Under the pieces are notes generated by a model that worked only from the letters and a program-made list of their open reading frames with translations, searched no databases and was not told where the DNA came from. From contig JAMAHW010000069.1 in assembly GCA_023627715.1 (NCBI GenBank), positions 62,001-126,000 of the forward strand: a DNA stretch of 64,000 nucleotides, read 5' to 3'. This document shows, in pieces, positions 31,301-43,413 of this stretch. This stretch comes from Periconia sp. R9002. Lineage: Eukaryota > Ascomycota > Dothideomycetes > Pleosporales > Periconiaceae. The translations under genes were made by a program, and so were the position numbers. Within the stretch, counting starts at the first letter, position 1, and the number at the start of each line of letters is the position of its first letter.

Positions 31301-32981
31301 TCAGCTTCCAAACAGGCTGTCATCCAGAACTCCTAAACAAGCCAATACCGAACCATCAGTGCAAAATACCGGCCCATCAAAGGCTAACAGGAATAGAGTA
31401 ACCAACTCTACGAATCCAGGACCAGAAGTGACTGTCAACTCTGTGGCTATTGAGACAACATCAAATGACGGTGAAACCCCCTCGGGAGATATCCTTTCCC
31501 CAAACCGTGTCTTTGCATACTGGCCTGGCAGGAATTACTACCCAGCTACTTGCCTTGGTAAAGTTGACGTGCGTAGCTTTCGCATTCGATATGATGACGG
31601 CAACGAGAAGGATCTGGAATGGACACATGTTTGTGCTTTTGACTTGCGTGTTGGTGATCAGGTCAAAGTTGATCAGCCGGGAATGAAGAAGCACGCATAC
31701 ACTGTGGTTGGCTTCAAAGACAAAATCAGCGCAGACTACGTAAGCAAGCCGCACTTTACAGATCGCCACGGCTACGCAACAGTCGTTTTGGAGGAGAAAA
31801 CACGTGATAGTCTGCCTGTTGTTGAACGCGACAATCCCAAAAAATACTACGATGTGCCTATGGGCTACGTCTACCTAACTACCACGCTCTGGGGTAAACT
31901 TCGAGATAGGAAGTACACGTACTCTCCGAGCAGTCTTCCAACCGTTTCCGATCCTCGAGCCAGTACTCCTACTGGCACTCATGGTTCCACGGCGTATACT
32001 CCAACCATGAGTAGACGGAGCGGTTTGGCTCAGTCTATGTTGCGAGATTCTACAGCCCGGGCTGCCTCTGTGACCTCGTCGGTTCGTTCTAATGGCACAG
32101 TGTTCTCCAATATGGCTTTTGCTATTACTCTCACCAAGCCATCTTCCGACAAGGATGGAAAGGATTCAATCATCAAACTCATCACATCCAATGGAGGCAC
32201 AGTCTTTGAAAATTTCGACGAACTATTCGATTCGCCTTCTTCGTCTGAGGACCCTCCCAACGTCACCTCGGGTTTAGATGGTTTGCTTAAGCAAGAATAT
32301 AGAGGCCTCGATTTCGTGGCTCTGATCTCGGATGCACATTCTCGTCGCCTAAAGTATCTCCAAGCACTCGCCCTCAACATTCCCACCATACACACCCGGT
32401 GGATAAACGACTCTCTGAATGCGTCTTGTCCACTTCCTTTCTCCAGGTATCTACTCCCTAGCGGTGCATCAACGTTCCTAGATCCCGCTGGCGTAATCAT
32501 CTCCCGCAACATGCCCATGTACAATCCCGCGTCCGAAGACCTCTCTATCGTACAAATCCTGAAAGAGCGACCTCTTCTCCTCGCACATGAATCTGTCCTT
32601 TTCATCACAGGCAAATCCAAAGCCGACATCGAGCGAATGCGACCATCCATGTTCCTTACGCATGCGCTCGGCCGCGCGGGTGTAGGGCAATGCAAGGACA
32701 TCAGTGCCGCCTGGGAAATGGTGAACACGGGCCAGTGGGACTGGGTGTACGTTCATGGAGGCGCCAAGGGTGTCGAGGAAGCCGCTGCGGTCCTCTTCGG
32801 CGCCGCGAGAGTTCCGACTGTGACGAAGAAACGGGGTAGCAGGAAGCGCAAGAATTACGACGAGGATGCGGAGCCGCACATGCTGCTTCGATCGGGTGAG
32901 GTGAAGAGCAAGAAGGTCAGGATCGCGTGTGACGAGTTTGTTATTCAAAGTCTTATACTGGGGAGTTTGGTGGAGGAGTGA
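28327..32981 (+). CDS. RAD9: DNA-damage checkpoint adaptor of the Rad9/Crb2/53BP1 family
   Basis: Two exons, join(28327..28377, 28497..32981), intron 119 nt, 1511 residues. The short first exon (MASGECIYSALTEGCYD) ends at GTAAGT and joins in frame to a coding stretch with no ATG of its own for 300 bases, so this start is preferred over the internal GTG at 28617. The first 1000 residues are disordered and rich in Ser-Gln/Thr-Gln and Ser-Pro sites (DSQSQ, TSQISQSS), expected targets of Mec1/ATR and CDK. A Tudor-like domain lies at about 1017-1090 (AYWPGRNYYPATCLG, IRYDDGNEKDLEW), and tandem BRCT domains fill about 1215-1500 (ITSNGGTVFENFDELF; TRWINDSL). The family binds methylated and phosphorylated histones at breaks and activates Rad53/Chk1. 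Length is within the family's range. Confidence 0.9.
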
Positions 32982-33841
32982 AGGTATCTTTTTCTCTTTC
33001 ACTCTTTCTCTTTTCACGTGGTTTTCAAAAGTGAGGGTCGTTCTCTCCCTTTTTTTCTCCCCCATTCTTCAATCATGTCTGTCTGTCACCTTTTTTCAAA
33101 ATGCTTTTTTTTTCTCTCTTGTTCTTGAAACAAACAAAATTCGTTCATTTCCCCACGGCATCTCTCATGTAAGGAGTTTTAACGCGGAATGGTTTTGCGG
33201 TCGGTCGGGGAATTCCAGTGCGATGAAGGTTACTCACCACATTTTCTGTAAACTTTTTTTTTTTCTGTTCTTTCTTTTATCTTACCACTCAAGTGTTTTT
33301 ACGCGGAACAGGAAGGGATATGGCTGACAAGCTGGCTACACGGGGTGGAGGGTTTCACGGTGCTATAACATGTATCTTTCCTTCTTTTTCTCCTCGTCTG
33401 TTGGAGGGAAAGATACCCACATAGCTCCCGAATGATGCTTCTTTTTCTTCTTTTCTTCGTGTTAGCTGCAGGTATTAAAGAGGTAGGCAGGGCGCGGTGT
33501 AAGTAACCCGGTCGAATTTCTCTCTCGAGCGTGTGTTTGTATGATAAATAGGTGGGAGAGTACGTATCTGTATGTAGCAGTGGAAAAAAGTGAGGTATGT
33601 GCGTACGGTTTTCCATCTAAAATAATACGTACAGTATTCAGAGTTTTTGCCATGTCTTACTTTTAAACGTGAGTGAGTGAGTGAGTGAGTGTGTTTGTGT
33701 GTTTGTTTCTCGCTGTTGGGTTTGTTCGAGGTTTGAGTATCTAAGTCTGGTTTGCGTGCGACGCGTGTGTGCTCAATATATTTTCTACTCTCATTCCCAT
33801 CCCCAACAACACCAAACGACTACCTAACCACACCAACACTA
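32982..33841. other. Convergent 3' region with T-rich tracts and (GTGA)n
   Basis: T-rich, with a run of GTGA units at 33670-33692. Likely 3' UTRs of the checkpoint adaptor and of the small helix-turn-helix gene. No further gene. Confidence 0.55.
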
Positions 33842-34081
33842 TCATTTCCCCGTCTGTCCTGACGATCCCCCATAACTACTCCTCATATCTTCCAAAATCT
33901 TCTTTTGGTCACTTCGCACCCTCTCTCTGCCAACGCCCATCATATCCGCAATCTCCTCGATGGTCTTGCCCTGGCTGAGCAGATTACGGATTTGTTCTTG
34001 CCTGTAAGATTCGTGTTAAGTAAAGAGAGTCAAGGATGGTTGTTAACAAGGCTTTATTTTATACCTTCCGGTAAGTGCCAT
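33842..34081 (-). CDS. Helix-turn-helix microprotein (58 aa), two exons
   Basis: Not previously named as far as I know. Exons complement(33842..34001, 34065..34081): the first has only 17 nt (ATG plus MALTG and part of an Arg codon), then a 63-nt intron (donor GTATAA, acceptor TTACAG), then a second exon to TGA; together exactly 59 codons. The protein reads as a compact three-helix HTH: helix 1 RQEQIRNLLSQG, helix 2 TIEEIADMMG, turn GVG, helix 3 RERVRSDQKKILEDMR, followed by a Ser/Gly-rich tail. The helix 2-3 segment resembles the sigma-factor region 4 and resolvase-type HTH pattern (E-E-I-A-x-x-x-G-V-x-R-x-R-V). The ATG has A at -3 and G at +4. I infer a small DNA-binding or dimerising factor; the donor is less common, so the first exon is the weaker part. 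Confidence 0.6.
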
Positions 34082-36276
34082 GTTTACTATTGTTGGTCTG
34101 ATTTAGAGTAATGGAGGTGGGTTTTCGATATATTAAACGAGCTGTTGAACCACAAAAGTTTAGCAACGAATATGTATACATCCGTTGGGGTAGTTATTCA
34201 TACAAACTCACGCTTAAATCCTTAGATATAATCTCTCCGTTAATCTTTTCTTGTAAAGAGTAACTCTGTGTATCGCAATCCCAGTGGACTGTACGTATCG
34301 ATCAATCGCGAAAGTAATTTCTGAGTTTCCTCCCAAATACGAATGGTCTTCTAGACCCAGATATATAGTCCTGCAGGCAAGAAAGTCCCACTACACTTAA
34401 AACACGTCGGCGGTTAAGCGTAAGCTTACATACATAGGTCAGGTTACCAGGAGGAACCTTACGCCCCATGAAATGAAACAATGAATCATCGCAGAGTATT
34501 GACCTTACGCCCCATAGCATGCAATTGATGTTTCTTAGCTATATATAGTGCGTGTTGCAAAAAACGTTGTTACTATGTACAAGTCGCGGCCGCGCCGCCT
34601 GGTAGGATTTCCATTCTCAACCCCCCATTATAAAAAATCTAAGCGCTGGATGGATGAGACAAAAGGAAGGTGATACGCCCGTCGCAGACCTTTGTAGACT
34701 TCTCTAGTATATTTGATAATTAACACATAGCCACCGCCCGCCTTACAAACTCACCTCATCAATCCTGTTTCACCCCTCACCCCTCATCCCTCTTAACTAT
34801 CTCACCTACGAACCGCCTCGTCTCGTTCAGAGTACCTACCTAATTGCCTACTTCCCTTCCCTTTCTTGACCTTAACCTTACGTTCTCGATCACGGGTGGT
34901 GCCGTGAAGCTTCAAGTCTTGGCTGATTAGGCGTGCGGTGGAGTAAGTAAGTAAGCTGAGGCGTAATAGTTGCTGGGACGAAGAAGAGGAGCATGAATGA
35001 CGGAGATGGTATTGGGGTTGATGGTGAGGAAGGGAGGGTGGTGTGGAGGGGGAATGGGGAGTGGGTTGGGTTGTGTGGGAGGAAGGGAGGAAGGGGGGTT
35101 TAGTGGGTGGAGAAGGGGGTGGGTTTGTGAGTATGTGTGGTGTGAGGAGGTGGTTTCCCCGGTTTGGCTCGACGAGATCTTGGGAAGGAGGATTTGCATG
35201 AGTTTTTTTTTATAGAAGCTTAGGGTACGTTGATGCTTCTGGTTTGATCTGTTTTTTCGGACAAAGATAACGGGATCATATCATGGGAGACGAACGTACA
35301 TACGCCACGGTCGGGTATTAATACTATCTCTCGAGAGCACTTGCAAAAACAGCATCAGAAGTATAGTATTATACACTCTTTCAGGTAAGTAGATACAGTT
35401 TTTGTAAAGACGGGTTCATTTTATTATTAGAGGGTTTGGAAGTTGGGCTGCTGTAGAGAGGTTATTGTGGGGGTACGCTGAGATGGTGATTGTTCTATTG
35501 GCTTGTGTTTTAAGGAAAATGGGTGCTAGAGTGGTGGGTGTGGAGTGGGTAAGTATTGTTCAAGTGCCATGTGGACTGATTCGATATATGGGTGTGTGTG
35601 AGGGTGGGTGGGTTGAACGGACGACGACGTTGACGGAAAACTCCAGTGGAAAACGAAAACATGCAATATTCCGATGAGCCAATATGAATCGCAAAGGAAG
35701 AAAAGACGCAAATCAACTTTACTCGTTCGATGTTTTGAGTTTGCTATGTGGTTGAGGGTATTGCGGGATTTTTTGCTTTCCTCTCATGAGTTATTTATCT
35801 AAAAGTGAAACGATTTTGCGTCACGATAGCATCCAATTCCTCAATGTCGATCTTCTTCGGCGAAAGGGTGTGAAGTTGGATTAGAGTTATATTGGTTGGC
35901 TCAACCCGTGCGTTTTACCATTCTTAGCTTGAGCGTTTTTTTGTTTCTCGGGAGAGGGGGAGGGAGGGGTTTTTTGGGGATAGTATGTATGTAAGCGCAA
36001 GGCACGACCATTGATGAATAGTTACCTTGTTTGAACCTGAGATAGATTGTGGGAAAATGCCTCACTCTACGTGGCTTTTTGGGCGGCTTATGCTTTAGAT
36101 TGAACCCTTCGTTCATTGGGGAGCCGGGGGTCGCATGCTTGAGCGAATTGTGAGTAGGCTTTTTGGGAGATTTGGCCGTTTGGTTGAGTTTTAATGGAGG
36201 TGAGATAATTGACGCATATAGTTACTGACGCAGAGAAAAGGAGCGATGGGGAGTTATGTGGAACTCTTCTCTTTTC
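34082..36276. other. Intergenic; doubtful coding pieces on the minus strand
   Basis: No complete gene can be supported. A 14-bp direct repeat ACCTTACGCCCCAT occurs twice about 46 bases apart (near 34457 and 34503). On the minus strand two stretches look coding-like: a basic segment at 35901-36116 (MNEGFNLKHKPPKKPRRVRH, then FPTIYLRFKQ before a GTAACT donor-like site) and a piece near 35800-35880 reading PKKIDIEELDAIVTQNRFTF to a stop. I could not join them with consistent splice phase. Confidence 0.4.
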
Positions 36277-36738
36277 TTAGATAATAGTGTACCTGTTGTT
36301 AGGGATCGAGATCTGCTGACCTGGTTCCTCATTGCTCTCGGCTAATGTTCGCCAAAAACAATTCTCAAGTGCTGGGAGCACAAAGATGGCTTTTCTCGAT
36401 CGATGGGAAAGACGACTGCAGAATGTCGGGAAAGCGGATCCGCGAAAAAGAGGACCAGTGCCTGGATCCGTGATGGTTAGAGTGCGTCTGCAGCGTGAGG
36501 GGAGCACTACATACGCTTCCAAGAGCCCGTGACCCGACTTTGCCGATCCTAGCTGGCGTAACACGGCGGCCCCACGATGCAGGCTTTTTTCAAGGGCACG
36601 ATCGCCGTCAGACGCTTGGACGCATCTCGTGATGGCATACCCTGCATCGAAGTCGTTGGAAGTTGCCCAGTCTGGATACTGTTGTGACGTTGTGGAGGAT
36701 TTTGGGGGCCTTGTCACGAGAGTTGACTGGGTTTCCAT

Positions 36739-38032
36739 GTCGTAATTCGAGAGTGCACCGATGCGCAATGCTGTCACTGGAAAATATCAAGGTCCTCCTA
36801 TGTTCGATCCATGCCGTCTAGACCAAGGCATCTCACGATGCTCGCAGAGCAAAATGGAAATGCCTGCAAGGACAAGAGTCAGTTGTTCCAAACCGTGATA
36901 AGTTTGCACACTAGGGCCGCTTCGATGCGGTTATTATCGCGGTGATCCATAAAAGTTGCAGAAGAGTTGCAGAAGAGTTGGAGACGGGTTGCAGGGCAAG
37001 TGGGCTCGAAACGGTCAAGATTCTGGGTTCCAAATTTCCTTTGCATGTTGTGTGTTGAAGAGAGTGGCCGTGGCGCGCCCGCTGGCTAAAACTTAAGACG
37101 CCGGTGCATGCAACAAGGTGGCACCAACAAGTGGAAACATCACGCGTTGATAAACGCCCAGCTGTGGTTGGGCGTGCTCGTCATTGTTGGTCCGTATGGC
37201 ATATCAGCTTGCAGTACGGTCGTCGTTCCAGAAGTAGAGTTGCCCACAATGTGGCGGATGTTGAATGATTGGGAGGCTCAGAACACACCCGAGCGGCTGA
37301 TTTGTACATGGCCTAGCGGCTGTCGACGACCCTGGTTGACGATAAGTACATATGTACCAACTTGCATTTTTGATGGATTCCTGATAGATAGAGAGCGAGC
37401 AATATGGCCGAGCATGGTTGTTGGCAAGCCGTGGCCAGTGTTATCAGGACGGTGGCACCGTGATATCCTGGACGGCAGGGTTGGATATGCATCGCGGTGG
37501 TGATTCAGCGCTGCCCCTGAGATGATAGTGACTTTCCCCAGATTATGTTTGGCTGGTTCGAGTTATGGCGGTGTGTGGAGACGTCGAAAAATGGCTCAGC
37601 TAAGCCCGACCCTTGTACCCATCGTAATAAGCTGCCTGTGCTGCCAATAGTCTCAGGGCCTAGGTTTCGATCGTGATGTGACACCATCGGCATTCAAGTG
37701 GAACAATTCGTCATTAGTCTGCGCGTTTTGTGTACCTGAAGCACTTGCGGTGTGTAGGGCGCAAAAAGGTATGCGAATCGCCTGCCCGTGTATAAAAAGC
37801 TGCCGAATGCCCGCCAGACGGAGCAACAATCATCAGTGTCACCAAAGCCTCCATTCCACATCTACATCAAAGACCAAAACAAGGGTCGTTTGCTAGACGG
37901 GATCGACGCACAAGAACTATCCTCACCCAACGAGCGAACCAGCGGCTCCACATCCTCAACCATCATACATACTTTTTTTTTTCCCAATCCTCGCAACGCA
38001 CATCACATCTTCGCACATTGCTGCTTGTCATC
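36739..38032. other. Intergenic, no supported gene
   Basis: Contains an isolated plus-strand ORF (37108-37503, 131 codons) of Trp-rich composition without a domain, within chance expectation for the total non-coding sequence here. The last 300 bases, C- and A-rich with a T-run near 37972-37982, are the probable promoter and leader of the 110-aa gene. Confidence 0.5.
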
Positions 38033-38365
38033 ATGCCTTCCCTTTCATTCCACGCTACTACTCCTTCTCCTTCTTCATCCCCTACCTTGTCGCCTACGCC
38101 TTCGATAGTTCTTCATCCCGCATCGGGTATACTTGATCACTCAATTAACGGCTGTTCCTCTAACCCCTTAGCAGGCAGTGCAGCGAAAAAAACAGTCTTC
38201 AAGTCGTCGGATGATATGGCGGCGGCATACCGAAAACGCTACGCCCAGTATCTTGCCTCGACTTTCAACATGTCGCTCGAGGCAGCCATGGCGGAAGCCG
38301 ATGCACAGCTCGCGCCCCGCCGGAGTTCAGAAGTATCGGAAGCGGAAACATTGAGGAGTATTTGA
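38033..38365 (+). CDS. Small hypothetical fungal protein (110 aa)
   Basis: Single-exon ORF from the ATG at 38033 (the frame is open a few codons earlier but without ATG). Residues 1-45 are Ser/Thr/Pro-rich (STPSPSSSPTLSPTPS-like) and probably disordered. Residues 55-90 look folded: KTVFKSSDDMAAAYRKRYA then QYLASTFNMSLEAAMAEADA, two amphipathic helices. The end is SSEVSEAETLRSI. No signal peptide, no membrane helix, no named domain. The A-rich leader with many C-runs before the ATG is typical of fungal transcription units. I consider it probably real but of unknown function. Confidence 0.6.
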   Translation: MPSLSFHATTPSPSSSPTLSPTPSIVLHPASGILDHSINGCSSNPLAGSAAKKTVFKSSDDMAAAYRKRYAQYLASTFNMSLEAAMAEADAQLAPRRSSEVSEAETLRSI

Positions 38366-40080
38366 GTTTGAACGTGTTGGGTGGTGGAAACGACGACGAG
38401 TAATTTAACGGCCTCTACATTTTCCTTCTTACAATACACCAAAACTTAGGGATGATTGATCTTGAGGCGTTCTGCATGGGAATCAGGGGGTGATGGGCGC
38501 AGAGCTGATTTGGACTGCTGAAATGGAAAACCAATATTTTCGTTGTTTGCACCTTGTTATGTGATGGCTTGAAGCATTCCAACAAAAGATGCTGCTGTTG
38601 ACGATGCTAATCGTTCCAGAACAAAAAATGCTTCCATTGCAGGAGTGCTGAAGTCGGACGAAGGTCAACCAATCAATGGCCAGTTCGCTTGCTTGCCCCA
38701 ATTGGGACGGGATCGGCATTATCGATAACACCAACCGCGATTGCGGGGTTAGGACTCCCGCTTCCCGTTGATGCTTCGGATCCTGTCACTCCCAGGTGCC
38801 GTGTCCGTGGACGTTGAGCGACAGAGTTGACCAACCAGCCCTTGTTTTGTCTGGTCTGGATCCGTGAATCACGGCTACAGTATCTATATGTGGTGTTCAG
38901 CAACACACATACCATGGGAAGCGGATCGCGCCTTTGAATTGCTGCACAGACACATCGCAACGGAAAGCGAACCTCGCCCCTCGCAACGACTCGCACCAAG
39001 ATGATTACGGTACGCTAGCCAAGAGCATAGTATACATGTACAATCACACAATCGGAAGCCGAACCAACAGGAATACTTCGCTTGGGTGGGTCGGCCACTC
39101 ATCCATTACCACTCCTACTTCTTCTGGCAAACAGCAACGAATAGATACGCTCTTCTCAGCAATCCATCACGCCAGATAAGCAGCCATTCACCAAAGCCAA
39201 GCGTCACGTACGCGATAGAAACTAGCTTACGAGGAGGACCTTACCAATCATAGCTCAGATATCCATACCGTTTTCTACCATCTACGACCCCCTCTCGTGA
39301 TAGGACTACTCACTTTGAATAGCAAGGCACAACACATGCAAGTAAACCATTGCTTGCGTAAACAGGTACACGGTCATCGAATCAGCAGAATCTACCGAGT
39401 GACAGGCAGCTTGGTAGTGCATTGCCAACACCGCCAGGGCTCTCGGCAGGGAGGCGGTGCGCTTGCCCTTGTGGGGGGGTTTCCTCTATCGCACAAAGAA
39501 ACCTCTTGGAGCCCGTCAGCCAAGTCTTCACAGAGCAGCATCACGTGGGTGCTTCCACCATGGAACCTTCAATAGAGGGTATTCATTCAATGATTAATTG
39601 ATCCCTTCACCAAGGGGTTTGTGCTGGTGTTTGTAGCGGGCCACGTACAGGGAGTGCCGTGCATATGCTTCTCACACAATCACGGAATCACGCGGACATG
39701 TCAATTGATACCCCACGGGGCGCGGTGCAATCATGAAGAGGCATGCGTTTGTAGGTTTGCTGTTTGTCGTTTGCGCAATGGATGATGCTGATGTGCCCAC
39801 TGCTGAGTGGTCTGTTGTGAAGGCTAGCGTAAGGATTTCAAAGGAAGCCGCACCGCATTGGACCAAGACATGGACAGAACCAAGAGCAAAAGCCCACAAT
39901 TCGCACGCTTGGAGGTCCCACGCAGTTTGTCCACGTACCATTTCTGTATTAGTTGCATGGGCACATGGGGTAGACATTCCAACCCCGCGCCCCATCCAAC
40001 GGGTATAATTGCCCCCACCGGCACCTTTTGACCTGCTCACACTCTCATACAACACGTCTGTGTTTACTTGCTTTTATTGA
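38366..40080. other. Intergenic upstream of the ENA-type ATPase
   Basis: About 1.7 kb. A plus-strand ORF at 39733-40008 (91 codons) begins with a signal-peptide-like MKRHAFVGLLFVVCA but the remainder is unremarkable, so it is not called. The stretch next to 40080 should hold the ATPase promoter, expected to respond to salt or pH in this family. Confidence 0.5.
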
Positions 40081-43000
40081 ATGGGTGAATCTGAACTACC
40101 TTCGGTCGAGGAGACGTCTCCCCAGGATACAGAACCTCCTATACGACCTTATAATGGACACAACTCTACAACCTCACCACCCCAACACCAGCCTCACGGA
40201 GATTCGCCACCCCCGTTCGTAGCCTGGCACACCATCACTGCAGCACAAGCAGCCACAAGATTGCATGTGGACATCGAGTATGCCTTTTCCTCACAATCTT
40301 CGCTGCCCAACATGTACTAACCTACTTCTCTTTCCAGCCATGGCCTTACTCCAGATGAAGCGTCATCTCGCCTTGCCCAATATGGGCCTAACAAGGTTAA
40401 AGGAGCTGAAGGGCTATCCTTGTGGTCGATTTTCTTGAGGCAAGTGTCTAACAGTCTCACTCTCGTGTTGGTCATTACCATGGGATTGAGCTTTGGCATC
40501 AATGATTACATCGAAGGAGGCGTCATCACCGCAGTCATTCTCCTCAACGTCGTCGTCGGATTTTGGCAAGACTACAAAGCAGAGAAGACAATCGAGTCTC
40601 TCAAAAAGCTGACTGCCCCTGACTCCTATGTCATTCGTGGCGGAGAAACCATCAAGATTAAAGCAGTTGATCTTGTACCTGGCGATATCGTTTTATTAGA
40701 TACTGGCAGCATCATTCCTGCTGACCTACGTCTTATTGATGGAATGAATATTTCAACTGACGAAGCTTTCCTTACCGGCGAATCGGAACCCATTGAGAAA
40801 GACTCTTCTCTGGTTTTCGACGACGAGGAGTTGGACCTCGGTGACCGAACGAATCTGGCCTTTTCGGGCAGCAAGATGACGCGAGGTCGTGGTTCAGGAA
40901 TCGTGGTAGCTACTGGCATGAAAACTGAAGTAGGCAACATTGCCACTATGCTTCGCCAACAGGACGCGGAGCCTGAACATCAGTCCTTGCCTCGAAAGGT
41001 AATGGCAAAGGTCGTCACATACACAAAAAACATTCTAGGCCTCAAGGGTACGCCTCTCCAGGTGACCCTGAGCAAATTTGCTCTACTCCTCTTTGGCCTC
41101 GCTATTCTTTTAGCCATCATTGTCTTTTCAGCAAGTAAATTCCAAGTTGGAGGTGAAGTCCTCATCTATGGTATTTGTGTCGCTGTGGCTGTGATCCCAG
41201 AATCCCTCATCGCCGTGCTTACCATCACGATTGCTGTCGGAGCCAAATCGATGGCAAAAGCAAACGTCATCATAAGAGTCTCCTCTGCCATAGAAGCGGT
41301 TGGCGGTGTTACCAACATATGTTCCGACAAAACAGGGACTCTCACCCAAGGTCGGATGATCGGCAGGAAAGCCATCATCCCTGGCTTTGGTACGGTTTCC
41401 GTGGAAGGCACCGATAACCCCCATGACCCCACCAGTGGATATCTCACATTGGATGGCTCACGCATCGAAGTTGACGACTACGTTGGGAATGAAACCTCTC
41501 ACCGGTTCTTCCGAACGATTGCCCTCTGCAACCAATCCAAGATCGAGCAACTGGGCGAGCCCTCCATCTCAGACGAAACCAAACCCTTCAAGAAGGAGAA
41601 GGAGATAAACGAGCGGACTCTTAGCGACGTCGAAGATGGCACAGATGCCTCCACAATCCAATCGGTTGTCAATACCCGTCCCACTACAGCATCTAGTTCC
41701 ACTAGAGTTCTCACCGGGCCATGGCAAGCTTTCGGCGACCCCACTGAAATTGCTTTGCACGTTCTCGCCATGCGCTTGAACATGGGAAAGCAAGAGCTTC
41801 TTTCCAAACTCGACATCGACCTGGCCGCCGAGTTTCCTTTTGAGTCATCCGTCAAAAAGATGACTGTTGTCTACGAAGACAAGCGAGCCGGCCACTACGA
41901 TGTGTACACCAAAGGCGCCGTTGAATTCATGTCATCCGTATTGGATATCACCGCCGAGGAAAGGAAAAACATCAATGAAATGGCAGAGAGTATGGCCAAT
42001 GAAGGCCTTCGTGTTTTGTGCATCGCCCACAAGAATCTGCCACTCGGTACAGACCTGCAACACCGCGACAGTGTTGAGATGCAGCTCAATTTTATTGGCT
42101 TGGTAGCGATCTATGACCCGCCTCGTCTCCAGTCTCGTGGCGCAGTTTTGGAATGTCAGGTCGCTGGTATTACCGTGCACATGCTTACTGGAGACCACCC
42201 AGGAACAGCCGAAGCTATCGCACGCGAAGTCGGTATTCTTGATCGCGATTTACCCAAAGAGGAAACGCGTAAACGTGTGATGGTTGCAAGAGATTTCGAT
42301 GCCCTGAGTGAAGAACAAGTCGACAAAATGGAACAACTCCCCCTTGTCGTCGCTCGTTGCAGCCCCGCTACAAAAGTTAAAATGGTAGAAGCTCTCCACC
42401 GAAGGAAATGCTTCTGTGTCATGACGGGAGACGGTGTGAACGATTCACCTGCCTTGAAGAAAGCAGACGTCGGCATCGCCATGGGTACTGGAAGCGACGT
42501 TGCCAAAGACGCCGCGAAGATGGTGTTGACAGATGACAACTTTGCCTCGATTGTGAAAGCGGTAGAAGAAGGACGCCGTTTGTTTGACAACATCCAGAAA
42601 TTCCTCATGCACTTACTTATCTCCAATATCGCACAGGTCATTCTCCTTTTGATTGGCCTCGCCTTCAAAGACACTGACAACTTCTCCATCTTCCCACTAT
42701 CTCCCATTGAAATCCTCTGGGTCAACCTCATCACCAGCTCCTTCCTCGCCATCGGACTCGGATTGGAAGAAGCTCAACCAGATACCATGTTCCGCCCGCC
42801 CCACAGCCTCAAGACTGGCGTTTTCACCGCCGAGCTCATCACCGACAAATTCATCTACGGTTTCTTCATGGGCAGTCTCTGCTTGATGAGTTTCGCTCTA
42901 GTCGCTTACGCCGGGCCCGATCCGATGGGCGTTGGTCTGGGACACGAGTGCAACGACTCCTGGAACTCGAGCTGCGATATCGTCTTCCGTGCCCGCGCAA

Positions 43001-43413
43001 CTGTCTACACTACCATCACACTGCTCCTCCTAGTCACTGCATGGGAAGTCAAGCACTTTTCCCGCTCCCTGTTTAACATGTACCCCGAGAGCGGCTCACG
43101 TCCCGGCTTATCTATATTGTCAGCGGTATGGCGCAACCGCTTCTTGTTCTGGGCTGTCACAGCTGGCTTCTCTATCCTGTTCGCTCTCATCTACCTGCCC
43201 GTCATCAACAGACAGGTGTTCAAGCACAGTTCCATCACGTGGGAATGGGGTATCAGCTTCGGCTGTGTCGCAATCTACATTGCGGCCATTGAAATATGGA
43301 AAGCTATCAAGAGGAGGTTCGGTATCTGGAGCGGCAAGCACAAGGTGCTTAGTGGCGAGGATGCTGAGGGCTGTGGGGGCATTCCGCACCCAGGAGAAAA
43401 GAGTCCAAAGTAA
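40081..43413 (+). CDS. ENA1: ENA-type (P-type IID) Na+/K+ export ATPase
   Basis: Two exons, join(40081..40277, 40338..43413), intron 60 nt, 1090 residues. It pumps Na+ or K+ out across the plasma membrane, driven by ATP. Hallmarks in order: cation-ATPase N-terminal region (HGLTPDEASSRLAQYGPN), paired helices ending in NVVVGFWQDYKAEKTIESLK, the actuator loop TGESEPIEKD, the M4 segment AVIPESL, phosphorylation site SDKTGTLTQG with Asp at about 396, nucleotide site TKGAVEF, hinge MTGDGVNDSPALKKADVGIA, and six C-terminal membrane helices. The PESL (not PEGL) motif and overall pattern fit the fungal IID group rather than SERCA or H+-ATPases. Start is the ATG at 40081; the disordered N-terminus is Pro-rich. 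The substrate ion is inferred from family. Confidence 0.9.

Noticed and set aside
34927..35199. Pro-rich 90-codon minus-strand ORF
   Set aside because: Composition is explained by the C/A-rich simple sequence on that strand.
36277..36738. 153-codon minus-strand ORF from an ATG
   Set aside because: No domain, no signal peptide, and an ORF this long is only mildly unexpected in the total non-coding sequence; kept as a finding rather than a gene.
37108..37503. 131-codon plus-strand ORF
   Set aside because: Trp-rich random-looking composition, no splice context and no promoter features; several such ORFs are expected by chance.
39733..40008. 91-codon ORF with signal-peptide-like start
   Set aside because: Only two cysteines and no domain; the hydrophobic start alone is not enough.
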